Assembly: GCA_017858255.1 (NCBI GenBank)
Contig: JAFMBV010000021.1
Location: forward strand, 1-45,910
Direction: 5' to 3'
Source of the DNA: Bacteriovoracaceae bacterium
Lineage (GTDB): Bacteria; Bdellovibrionota; Bacteriovoracia; Bacteriovoracales; Bacteriovoracaceae
Length of the DNA stretch: 45,910 nt
Positions 24,667 through 32,123 of this stretch are shown piece after piece. Below the pieces are notes generated by a model. The model was not told the DNA's origin and searched no databases. It saw only the letters and a program-made list of their open reading frames with translations. The translations under genes were made by a program, and so were the position numbers. How positions within the stretch are numbered: position 1 is the stretch's first letter; each line of letters starts with the position of its first letter.

Positions 24667-25593
24667 TTAAAAATGCCAGGCCAAAATACGACTATTTTTT
24701 TGACCATGCTGCATCTCTATCGTGCGCACTTCTGAAGGTTTTAATACTTCTAATGCTTTATAGAAATCCTCCAAATGGTCTTTCTTAGATACGAGAGTTG
24801 TAAACCAACGACACTGTTCTTTAACCTCATTACTTTCTTTGATCATTTTGAGAATGAAGGCCTTCTCGCCGCCTGGGCACCACAGTTCCGCCTTCAATCC
24901 GCCAAAGTTTGAGGTCTTATCATTATTTGACTTTGATAAGGAGTGCCCCTTTTTAACTTTATTCTTATTCAAATTTTTACTCTTGCGATCAGAAGCACTA
25001 TTTGCTTCTTCCAAAGATGAATAAAAAGGTGGGTTACACATACTAAAGTCGAATTTTTCATCAGGCTTTATCATATTAACAAAGATATTAGCTGGAGAAT
25101 CCTGATAGCGTGTTTTTATATTTTTCTTAAAAGTTGGATGGGAACTCAAAAGTCCTTTTACATGATTTATGGCATCAGTACTGATATCGGTACCAACAAA
25201 CTTCCAACCATATATACTATTGCCCAATAAAGGATAAATACAACTAGTCCCAGTTCCAACATCAAGACCCTTTACCTTAGTCCCTACGGGTGGAACTCCA
25301 TTATGAGATTCCCCTAAGAGGTCAGCGATGTGATGGATATAATCGACTCTGCCTGGAATGGCCGGACACAGATGCCCTTTAGGGATAGTCCATTTTTCAA
25401 TTTTGTAGTGATGGGATAAGAGGGCTTGATTTAAGCAAAGAACAGCGTTTGCATCAGAAAAATCTACTCCAAGATCTCCATACTTATTTTCTTTAACGTA
25501 ACTACTCAAGCTCGGATGATCGCTTATTAGTTCTTTAAAATTATAATTTTCAATATGTTTGTTTCTTGGGTGCAACCCTTTTTCTTTTTCCAT
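24667..25593 (-). CDS. rlmF: 23S rRNA (adenine-1618-N6)-methyltransferase RlmF
   Basis: 308 residues, the family length. Family blocks are LHPRNKHIENYNFKEL at the N terminus, then KYGDLGVDFSD, the SAM-binding loop VGTGTSCIYPLLG and the catalytic amino-methyltransferase motif NPPFYSS. It should methylate N6 of A1618 in 23S rRNA. A Ser/Lys/Asn-rich insertion follows the NPPF motif (SDRKSKNLNKNKVKK). No good ribosome-binding site precedes the ATG. Convergent with dbpA. Confidence 0.92.
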   Translation of the reverse strand: MEKEKGLHPRNKHIENYNFKELISDHPSLSSYVKENKYGDLGVDFSDANAVLCLNQALLSHHYKIEKWTIPKGHLCPAIPGRVDYIHHIADLLGESHNGVPPVGTKVKGLDVGTGTSCIYPLLGNSIYGWKFVGTDISTDAINHVKGLLSSHPTFKKNIKTRYQDSPANIFVNMIKPDEKFDFSMCNPPFYSSLEEANSASDRKSKNLNKNKVKKGHSLSKSNNDKTSNFGGLKAELWCPGGEKAFILKMIKESNEVKEQCRWFTTLVSKKDHLEDFYKALEVLKPSEVRTIEMQHGQKNSRILAWHF

Positions 25594-25677
25594 AGTATTC
25601 TTTTACACTAAAACATAACGATTTGAAAGGTAAGTAGCTTTGTTTGAAAATCGGGGTATCTATCTATAAGAAGAAAA

Positions 25678-26544
25678 TTAACGCCTATTACTTTTTTTCT
25701 TTCGACGATCGGGTTTGTTAGAGTTTTTATTAAAGCCTTGAGATTTATTAGTTTGAGCCTTGCTTACGTTTTTCTTACTAGGATTATTATTGTTTTTCTT
25801 TGTAATTTTCTTAGCTACTTTCTTAGGAGCTTCAGAAGAGGACCCCTCTATCAGTTTGAATAAACCTTCAAGCTCTTTTGGATCCAGATCACGCCAGTCC
25901 CCGACAGAAATCCCCTTTAAACTTACGTTCATGATTCTTACACGATCCAGTTTAGTAACTTCATAATCAAAGTATTCTGCCATCCGTCTAATTTGACGAT
26001 TAAGTCCCTGTATCAAAGTTATCCGAAAAACATAGGTAGATTCCTGTACGACTTTACAACCTTTAGTAACGACTCCAAGAATTGGGACTCCCTTACTCAT
26101 AGCTTCAATAAACTTATCCGTAATGGGCCTATTTACTGTAACTAAATATTCTTTTTCGTGATTATTGCCGGCCCTTAAGATCTTATTAACTAGGTCTCCA
26201 TTATTTGTTAAAAAAATTAGCCCTTGAGACTCTTTATCTAGCCTGCCAATTGGAAAGATTCGTATTGGGTGGCCAACGAAATCAACAATATTACTTCTTT
26301 CAGTTTCCTCAGTCGTGCTGACAATGCCCCTGGGTTTATTAAGAGCAATAAAAATCAATTTTTCCTCATCTCGAGGCTCAATGGTATGACCATTTACGAC
26401 AACTGTATCTCCAGGCGCCACTTGGGTGCCAATACCAGCAGTCTGACCATTAATAACAACCTTTCCGTCGCTTATATAGCTATCTGCCTCTCTCCTTGAG
26501 CAAAGACCACTTTGGCTAATATATTTATTAAGGCGAATAAGCAC
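25678..26544 (-). CDS. rluF: Pseudouridine synthase RluF/RsuA family
   Basis: 288 residues. An N-terminal S4 RNA-binding domain ([20 protein letters not shown]) is followed by the RsuA/RluB/E/F catalytic domain with [18 protein letters not shown] (catalytic Asp) and [12 protein letters not shown]. The wording closely resembles RluF, which makes pseudouridine 2604 in 23S rRNA. The C-terminal ~55 residues are a lysine/asparagine-rich tail, probably for RNA contact. The start is GTG with AAGGA 6 nt upstream. Confidence 0.88.
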   Translation of the reverse strand: MLIRLNKYISQSGLCSRREADSYISDGKVVINGQTAGIGTQVAPGDTVVVNGHTIEPRDEEKLIFIALNKPRGIVSTTEETERSNIVDFVGHPIRIFPIGRLDKESQGLIFLTNNGDLVNKILRAGNNHEKEYLVTVNRPITDKFIEAMSKGVPILGVVTKGCKVVQESTYVFRITLIQGLNRQIRRMAEYFDYEVTKLDRVRIMNVSLKGISVGDWRDLDPKELEGLFKLIEGSSSEAPKKVAKKITKKNNNNPSKKNVSKAQTNKSQGFNKNSNKPDRRKKKSNRR

Positions 26545-26577
26545 TCTTTATCCTTATTTTTTCTGTTATTCATATGC

Positions 26578-26583
26578 TATAGA
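26578..26583 (+). promoter_or_regulatory. Extended -10-like element of a likely leaderless gene
   Basis: TGCTATAGA (hexamer TATAGA) ends 6 nt before the ATG at 26590. No Shine-Dalgarno is visible in the gap. Confidence 0.4.
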
Positions 26584-26589
26584 CAAATT

Positions 26590-27744
26590 ATGGTAAAGAA
26601 AAAAAATAACTCTGGATTTGATCAAAAGGGAATTGCTCCCAACATTCTCCTTAAACACGTAGAAAATACCGCCCCCTTTCTATTTGAGGGAGAAATAGAT
26701 ACGAGCACTGATAGTCGTAAATACCTTGAAAAAATCCGCTTTTATAAGAAAAACTTAAAGTTACTAAAAAACCAAGACTTACATGATTATTTTCATCTCT
26801 GTCTTTGTGCCCACTGGGCGACGGCCGGAACTTTTGTACCGACAGATGTCGACAATCAAATCCGAGAAGGACTTTGGAACCACGGCACTATAGGTAAGTA
26901 TATTGATCGAATGGTGAAAACAACCATTGAGGCCTGGAAGTGGGATTACTCTCCAATGACAAATCGAGTATCCTACAACACTCTGCCAATGAGCACCCAC
27001 GAAGGGACTTGGCTTAGTGTCGCCATCGGTGCCTACTGTGCAACTGTAAAACAAAATCGACCAAACTTAACCGCCGATCTAGAAGAAGTCATTCTTGCAG
27101 AAATTAGAAAAGAAGAGGAAATTCTTTTAAAACTTAAAGAAGATCAAGACCACATTAACTTCTTGCGAGCAGCTCCATTAATGGCCCATAACTTTGGAGA
27201 TTTAGATAGGGTTATCATTCAATGGGATATGGACCTAGATAACCCTTTTATTAAAAAGATCTATAAACTAGGCCATCAAATTCACCCAGAATATTCTGAA
27301 ATATTGGTTTATACCGGAAAGGTTAATAAGGCGTTTACCTCAAAAGAGAATCATCGCCATATGGCCTTAAGGGTACCCAAATGCCTAAGACGATCGCATA
27401 AATTCTTAATTCCCGTCGGTCCTTTTATGGATGATTGGGGCGAAGCAATCGTTGAAGCAGGTATACTTTCACTTGGAGAAATTGGAGAGATCGTAGCTGC
27501 TCTTTATGACGGTTTTTTACGCCAAGAAGAAGCATTCGGTTATGCCCGTGGTTTTAGAGGGATATTGAATAAACTTGAAAATGGTTTGGCCAGTCTTGAA
27601 TCATCATTACCATTTGATCTGGTAAGAGACATTAAGAAGTCACAATTTTTTAAGCTCTCAGAAATTTCAAGGTCGACTTTTGAAGACCAGTACAAGGCTC
27701 AACTTGAAAATTTCAAATGTCCTGAAACTACGTTTACGTTTTAA
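26590..27744 (+). CDS. Conserved-looking protein of unknown function
   Basis: 384 residues, no signal peptide or membrane segment. An in-frame ATG at 26512 would overlap the divergent rluF start and add a hydrophobic stretch that looks like translated promoter, so the ATG at 26590 is preferred. Features seen: an HLCLCAHWATAGTFVP segment, STHEGTWLSVAIGAY, an acidic helix (EVILAEIRKEEEILLKLKED) and a Gly/Ala-rich C-terminal part. It reads as a globular, probably enzymatic protein, but no family was recognised. Gap to the convergent exonuclease gene is 3 nt. Confidence 0.75.
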   Translation: MVKKKNNSGFDQKGIAPNILLKHVENTAPFLFEGEIDTSTDSRKYLEKIRFYKKNLKLLKNQDLHDYFHLCLCAHWATAGTFVPTDVDNQIREGLWNHGTIGKYIDRMVKTTIEAWKWDYSPMTNRVSYNTLPMSTHEGTWLSVAIGAYCATVKQNRPNLTADLEEVILAEIRKEEEILLKLKEDQDHINFLRAAPLMAHNFGDLDRVIIQWDMDLDNPFIKKIYKLGHQIHPEYSEILVYTGKVNKAFTSKENHRHMALRVPKCLRRSHKFLIPVGPFMDDWGEAIVEAGILSLGEIGEIVAALYDGFLRQEEAFGYARGFRGILNKLENGLASLESSLPFDLVRDIKKSQFFKLSEISRSTFEDQYKAQLENFKCPETTFTF

Positions 27745-27772
27745 AACCTAGGGAATTCCTATCTCTAGGTTT
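27744..27772 (-). terminator. Hairpin at the end of the exonuclease gene
   Basis: AAACCTAG (27744-27751) and CTAGGTTT (27765-27772) are perfect 8-bp arms with a 13-nt loop, spanning the stop codon of the minus-strand exonuclease gene and the end of the convergent gene. On the minus strand it runs into TTTT. Probably a weak terminator. Confidence 0.4.
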
Positions 27773-28542
27773 ATAGGACAGTGGTCACTACCTAAAATCT
27801 CTGGAGAATGAGTACAAGATTTAACATTGGTTACAAATTCATTCGTAGACCAAAAATAATCGATTCTCCAGCCAATATTTCGTTCCCTACAATCACCTCG
27901 ATAAGTCCACCAAGTATAATGACCACTTTCATCAGGAGAAAAGGTTCTAAATAGGTCTGTAAAACCTTGCTCTTGAAATTCATCCATCCAATCTCTTTCG
28001 ATCGGAAGAAAGCCTGTCGATTTCTTATTCGTTTTGGGATTGGCGAGGTCAATTTCGTTATGGGCCGTATTATAATCTCCTGTGATTATAACTTCCTTTT
28101 TTAACTTCTTCTTCAATTCGAGTGCTTTAGTGGCGACCTTTCGACAAAATTCTAGTTTATAAGGAACTCGACTATGATCACGTTTGCCATTAGGAAAGTA
28201 ACAATTGAAAAGAATGAAAGTTTCAAATTCAGAGATAATACAACGGCCTTCAATATCAAACTCTTCGACTCCTAACCCTATACTGTGCTTATGCTCTATT
28301 CCTTTCTTAACCCAAGTAGATACGCCAGAGTAACCTTTCCTTTCGGCCGAACCATAAAGGCTTTCATAATCACCGGGCTTAACGAGTTCTTCACTTAGTT
28401 GTTCCGGTAGTGCCTTTGTTTCTTGTAAACAAATGATATCAGGCTTTGACGCTGCAACCCAGTCATGAAATCCCTTTTTTTCACATGCACGAATTCCGGC
28501 CACATTCCACGACGAAATTTTCAAAACTTGCTTATTCAACAC
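27748..28542 (-). CDS. xth: Exodeoxyribonuclease III / AP endonuclease
   Basis: 264 residues of the ExoIII/APE1 branch of the endonuclease/exonuclease/phosphatase fold. It cleaves abasic DNA in base-excision repair. Motifs: SSWNVAGIRA, DIICLQETKA (catalytic Glu), NCYFPNGKRDHSRVPYK (Tyr), ITGDYNTAHNEIDLANPK (Asp/Asn), WRIDYFW and LGSDHCPI (catalytic His). The start is GTG, with AAGGGAAG just upstream; a TTG one codon later is an alternative. Confidence 0.95.
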   Translation of the reverse strand: MLNKQVLKISSWNVAGIRACEKKGFHDWVAASKPDIICLQETKALPEQLSEELVKPGDYESLYGSAERKGYSGVSTWVKKGIEHKHSIGLGVEEFDIEGRCIISEFETFILFNCYFPNGKRDHSRVPYKLEFCRKVATKALELKKKLKKEVIITGDYNTAHNEIDLANPKTNKKSTGFLPIERDWMDEFQEQGFTDLFRTFSPDESGHYTWWTYRGDCRERNIGWRIDYFWSTNEFVTNVKSCTHSPEILGSDHCPINLEIGIP

Positions 28543-28613
28543 AACTTCCCTTGATAAATGTCACATATTCACAACGTAACACCTTACTAACTGTTGTGCA
28601 CATTTAGTAACCT

Positions 28614-28829
28614 TTAAGGTAAATGGTTACAATCCTCCATCCTTGTTTCCACTTGAAAGACAACATATACAACAGGATAAACAAAAGTATATATCAAAAA
28701 ACAAGCAACATAGGAGGTTCCTAATAGATACTCAATAAAAAGGGGGACAACTATCATTATTGTAATTACCAATATGATCAACCAATGTTTTGAAATGTAA
28801 CTTTCAATAGTAAAATTGTATGTTTTCAT
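28614..28829 (-). CDS. Small membrane protein of unknown function
   Basis: 71 residues with two predicted membrane helices (WLIILVITIMIVVPLFI and VACFLIYTFVYPVVYVVF) joined by a short loop. AAAGG just before the ATG is a credible ribosome-binding site. No family recognised. First of a run of small ORFs between 28.6 and 31.7 kb. Confidence 0.55.
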   Translation of the reverse strand: MKTYNFTIESYISKHWLIILVITIMIVVPLFIEYLLGTSYVACFLIYTFVYPVVYVVFQVETRMEDCNHLP

Positions 28830-29328
28830 TCCTTTCCCCTTTTTAATAACTTTTAAATACTTAGTTCACCCCACTGCAGTCTAATGTTAGGCTTGACCAA
28901 AATAAACAGGCCTTGCTATACATTCGTTAATTCTTCCAACTTTGTTCAAAATCGTCCTCAACAAAAAAATCATTTTTAAAAGGTGCACCATAGTAGGAAC
29001 AATTAAAGTACTTCCTTTCAGCACCGTTCTTGTTTAGATTTTCTCTCTCCTGTGGCTCTAAAGTATCCTTATCATTTAGGTTTATAAAAATATTTTCATT
29101 TTCTTTATCGTTTAAAAAATTTAATAATCTTTTTTAAATTATATTTTTCATTGAATCCTCCTTAACCGATCACTGCGAAACAAAACCTTTAAACGACATG
29201 TGATAATGTTAAAAAATGAAAATTCAAATGATGCTTGCTTTTCAGATGCCCATTCTTAAGAGGAGACCTATTGTTTCGCATCAAAATAAACTTCATATCT
29301 CTTAACTCAATCACACTCTTTCTAGTCA
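28830..29328. other. 499-nt stretch without an intact recognised gene
   Basis: Contains the interrupted 75-codon minus-strand frame at 28927-29151. On the plus strand, AGGAGA at 29261-29266 is followed by a TTG-started 44-codon frame (29271-29405) encoding a hydrophobic signal-like segment, which runs into the opposite-strand gene. Nothing else was found. Confidence 0.5.
28927..29151 (-). pseudogene. Small ORF interrupted by an in-frame stop at codon 6
   Basis: On the minus strand AAGGAGGATTCA precedes ATG at 29151, an ideal ribosome-binding site. The frame reads five codons, then TAA, then stays open for 68 further codons to the stop at 28927-28929. The downstream part looks protein-like: acidic N-terminal half (NDKENENIFINLNDKDT) and an aromatic end (KYFNCSYYGAPFKNDFFVED). 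There is no later ATG in frame. A substitution to TAA is the simplest explanation, giving a recent pseudogene; a sequencing error or recoding would also fit. Confidence 0.5.
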
Positions 29329-29634
29329 TTATTTTCCAAATCCCAATTCAGGATTCTCATTACTTGGTTTGCCAAGCCCCGTATGGCAACCTTGTAAATC
29401 CATAATCTTCTGAACCGTACAGAACTTCTTATTATTACCATTTGAAACAACAATTCCGGTTACTCTTACTCTGTGATTTAAATAAGGCTTAAACTTATTT
29501 ACCCCTTGGCCATGTATCAGATGAATATCTTCATTATCTTTGGTAACAAGATTAACCTTCCTTACAAAACTTAGCCTATCCCATCCGGCGGCGACAACCG
29601 TTCCCTCATAGGTTTTGCTTCCTTTAATAGTCAT
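29329..29634 (-). CDS. Small OB-fold-like protein of unknown function
   Basis: 101 residues from ATG at 29634, chosen because AAAGGA lies 7 nt upstream. A GTG at 29691 would add 19 residues but has no ribosome-binding site. The alternating pattern KTYEGTVVAAGWDRLSFVRK...FKPYLNHRVRVTGIVVS...KKFCTVQKI resembles a five-strand OB barrel of the type found in small periplasmic or nucleic-acid-binding proteins. No signal peptide is present. Function unknown. Confidence 0.6.
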   Translation of the reverse strand: MTIKGSKTYEGTVVAAGWDRLSFVRKVNLVTKDNEDIHLIHGQGVNKFKPYLNHRVRVTGIVVSNGNNKKFCTVQKIMDLQGCHTGLGKPSNENPELGFGK

Positions 29635-29858
29635 AACCCAATCCTTTGTTAAAATTAAATGCCTATATGCTTTCCTTATTTTTTCCCCCACTCGTCAATA
29701 ATTTATTGTGGGAGTTGAGACAACCTATTCCCCTCCTTCTTGGTTATCTTACTGAGTTACAAAGCAACAAGCGTGCCAGTAAAAATAACAAGTGATTTTG
29801 AATAGTTAAAAAAGATGCGTTGAAACTAATTGACCTAAATATTCTCACACTTTCGAAA

Positions 29859-30047
29859 CTAGCTAAATTCACATTTAAACAAAGTGTATTTTTTATTCGT
29901 GCCTAACTTAGATTGTTCACAAAGAATGAGCATGATTAGAATTATAAATGAGAAATAATAACTGAGAAATTTCATTATTTTCAAATCACCTATAACTGTT
30001 CGTTTCTTATGAATTGTTTCGTAAATCCCATAATTCAATTTATTCAT
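29859..30047 (-). CDS. Possible small single-span membrane protein
   Basis: 62 residues with one hydrophobic helix (FLSYYFSFIILIMLILC) in the second half. AAGGAGGGG lies about 11 nt before the ATG at 30047, longer than usual, and sits in a 6-bp hairpin. An internal ATG at 29975 with AGGTGAT upstream would give a 38-residue signal-anchored peptide. No homologue recognised; expression uncertain. Confidence 0.4.
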   Translation of the reverse strand: MNKLNYGIYETIHKKRTVIGDLKIMKFLSYYFSFIILIMLILCEQSKLGTNKKYTLFKCEFS

Positions 30048-30056
30048 TGAAAAATT

Positions 30057-30075
30057 ACCCCTCCTTAGAAGGGGT
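30057..30075 (-). promoter_or_regulatory. Hairpin overlapping the ribosome-binding site of the small membrane ORF
   Basis: ACCCCT (30057-30062) and AGGGGT (30070-30075) form a perfect 6-bp, GC-rich stem with a 7-nt loop. On the minus strand it holds part of AAGGAGGGG in the stem and part in the loop. Confidence 0.35.
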
Positions 30076-30204
30076 CATAAAGGTTCACAAAACTATGGAA
30101 AGCATGCTAGCCTTCCCAAATCAGTATTCGCTCTTTTCTTCAATAATATGAACAAAGGCAAATAAACCGTTAGCAAAACCAATACACTCAACTTAAGGAA
30201 ACTC

Positions 30205-31026
30205 ATGCAAGCCACCAAAAGCCTTGTACTATTAATACCGGGAAATCCAAGTGTCCCAGGAATATATGACCCTTTTCTAAATCAGGTCATTGAAGATCTA
30301 AACCTACATGGAGAAGTTGTCTCAAAAGTACTTCCCCACCTAGGTCAATGTAATCAAAGAAGCATGAATTTTAAAAATGTTAGAGTGCAAGACGTAATTG
30401 CAGACCATAAAAAGACAATCAAAATTTTAGTAGAAGAAAATAGACCACAACGGGTCATTCTAATCGGTCATTCGCTTGGTAGCGCGGTTACGATCTGTCT
30501 TTATAGAGATTTATCCAATATTGTTGATAAGTTTATTATTGTATGTCCATTTCTAGGGCCAAGTCCTAATAATGAAAAGTATTTAAAATTATTTCAAAAT
30601 CCAATCACCAGACTAGGAATGAAAGGAATTACTTACTCAGGCTTAAAGATCCATAAGATTTCGCACCAAGTTTTTAAAACGTGGCTGGGTGAAAATCCCT
30701 TTAACGAACATATTCCTAGAGAAATAAGAAAGCCTTATTATATAAAGAACTTCTTTTCTCTCGTTTCCAATTATTTTACAGATTTTGAAGAACTAAACCT
30801 AAAAGAAAGAGTAAAGGAGATGGACCCTAAGAAGTCATTCTTCATTTTTGCACCAAATGACTATTGGGTACCTGAAGAAACTGTCCACCATCTACCTGAG
30901 AGTTCATACTTTTTCCAATGCCCAGATATCAATCATGATTTTTGTTTAAGAAAAGAACAATATCAATCGGTTTCGAAAGCAATCACAAGTCATCTACTAA
31001 AAGAAATGAAAAGCGAATCTATTTAA
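30205..31026 (+). CDS. Alpha/beta hydrolase, LDAH (lipid-droplet-associated hydrolase)-like
   Basis: 273 residues, cytosolic. The PGNPSVPGIYDPF opening (oxyanion region typical of the LDAH/C2orf43 group), nucleophile elbow GHSLGS and terminal INHDFCL (catalytic His) are visible; the acid is probably Asp in FAPNDYWVP. Family members act on lipid or sterol esters, but the substrate here is unknown. AAGGAAA precedes the start. It is followed by a strong bidirectional terminator. Confidence 0.75.
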   Translation: MQATKSLVLLIPGNPSVPGIYDPFLNQVIEDLNLHGEVVSKVLPHLGQCNQRSMNFKNVRVQDVIADHKKTIKILVEENRPQRVILIGHSLGSAVTICLYRDLSNIVDKFIIVCPFLGPSPNNEKYLKLFQNPITRLGMKGITYSGLKIHKISHQVFKTWLGENPFNEHIPREIRKPYYIKNFFSLVSNYFTDFEELNLKERVKEMDPKKSFFIFAPNDYWVPEETVHHLPESSYFFQCPDINHDFCLRKEQYQSVSKAITSHLLKEMKSESI

Positions 31027-31056
31027 ATTCGTTTAAATTATGAGACACCATTTTTT

Positions 31057-31113
31057 TAGACAAAAAGGATAAAAAAAGGCTTCAGTTAAGAGGCCCCTTA
31101 TTGTCTATTTTTT
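31057..31113. terminator. Bidirectional nested terminator
   Basis: Outer arms TAGACAA (31057-31063) and TTGTCTA (31101-31107) enclose an inner stem pairing 31074-31083 with 31090-31099 (AGTTAA loop). The plus strand runs into T6 (31108-31113) after the outer stem; the minus strand runs into T7 (31077-31071) after the inner stem. It serves the two convergent genes on either side. Confidence 0.7.
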
Positions 31114-31121
31114 AAATAGGA

Positions 31122-31436
31122 CTATTTCTTACACATAACGTTTACGATTGCTGTGTAAGTACCAGTTACATGATTGATATATACTGATGATGAGTTAGTC
31201 CAAGCATTTCTTTTAAAGAAGATACTTCTATCATTTCTCTTTGGATTACATTTCTTTAAGTAAGGAAGATCAACTGTTCCTCTTGCGCCTTTAATCTCTA
31301 CTACAAGATCAAGAGCTTTGTCATAAGCAACTTGAGCCGTTGAACCATTTACACGAATTGTTTCTCTAACATTTTCTTTTTTTGCAAAGCTACTTACAGA
31401 AAGGAGAGCGATAGTAATTAGAATAATTTTTTTCAT
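31122..31436 (-). CDS. Small secreted protein of unknown function
   Basis: 104 residues from the ATG at 31436, chosen because GGAGGA lies 5 nt upstream; an ATG 12 nt earlier would prefix MEDT to the signal peptide and is unlikely. The signal is MKKIILITIALLSVSSFAK. The mature protein is a basic ~85-residue domain with two Cys (LKKCNPKR and VNVMCKK) and strand-rich spacing (TYTAIVNVMC). No family recognised. Terminator follows. Confidence 0.7.
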   Translation of the reverse strand: MKKIILITIALLSVSSFAKKENVRETIRVNGSTAQVAYDKALDLVVEIKGARGTVDLPYLKKCNPKRNDRSIFFKRNAWTNSSSVYINHVTGTYTAIVNVMCKK

Positions 31437-31670
31437 AGTGTCCTCCAAAGACGTATTTAATAAACTATGAAGAACTTATAGGTTTTTATTTCTATTTATA
31501 AAATAAAATTTCACATTTTTTATTTTGTTAATTTACTAAAGATAAATTTACTAAAGGATGTGATAGTTTGATGAAAGAAATTAAATCAGATGACATTTCC
31601 CCAGAAGAAGCAGAGTCGGGATGACACCAATTTTCACAGATTGTTAAAACCTTGCTTTTAGATCTAAAAC

Positions 31671-32024
31671 TTACTTAAAGGGACAGATTACAATATCGTC
31701 ATTTTTTATTATCGTTGCCTGGCAGCTTAGTCGAACTTCTTTCATATTAAGAGAATCTTTGCCGTGCTTTCGTTCATAGTTTTCTTTGAACTTTGTAAGA
31801 GTTTCAGATTCTCTTGCCTTTGGGAAACTTAAGTGTTCATGGCCCTTTAGTACTTCTACAAGACAAGAGCAGCAACCACCATTTAAACAACCATGAGGCA
31901 ACTCATAATCAACTTTTTCAAAAATATCAAATAGTACATCTCCAACAACGAATTCTACCTTACACTCATCTTCTGCAGTGATTTCTTTTTTATCATTCCT
32001 TTTTTTTACAGATACATACGACAT
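31671..32024 (-). CDS. 2Fe-2S ferredoxin
   Basis: 117 residues. Plant-type cluster ligands are C46-x4-C51-x2-C54 (GCLNGGCCSC) and C101 (RLSCQA), in a ferredoxin fold beginning CKVEFVVGDVLFDIFE. A charged helical insertion (ESETLTKFKENYERKHG) separates the third and fourth ligands and is longer than usual. Soluble one-electron carrier; the redox partner is not apparent from the neighbours. AAGGAAG precedes the ATG. It lies about 100 nt downstream of the RND gene on the same strand. Confidence 0.88.
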   Translation of the reverse strand: MSYVSVKKRNDKKEITAEDECKVEFVVGDVLFDIFEKVDYELPHGCLNGGCCSCLVEVLKGHEHLSFPKARESETLTKFKENYERKHGKDSLNMKEVRLSCQATIIKNDDIVICPFK

Positions 32025-32123
32025 ATAGAAACTTCCTTTGCCTATTGTTTAAAACTTTTAATCTTTTTTGAGTAAATCCTATCTTTCTAAAACCTTCTTC
32101 AAAGGAAGATTTCTTTTCTCTTT

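Noticed and set aside
26512-26589. Upstream ATG extending the unknown gene by 26 codons
   Set aside because: It would overlap the divergent rluF start and the -10 element, and the added residues look like translated AT-rich promoter DNA.
31571-31624. 17-codon frame (MKEIKSDDIS...) in the gap before the ferredoxin terminator region
   Set aside because: AAAGGA is 13 nt from the ATG, the frame is very short, and no homology is recognisable.
31656-31669. 14-bp palindrome TTTTAGATCTAAAA downstream of the ferredoxin gene
   Set aside because: AT-rich, no U-tract and no further context; could be chance.
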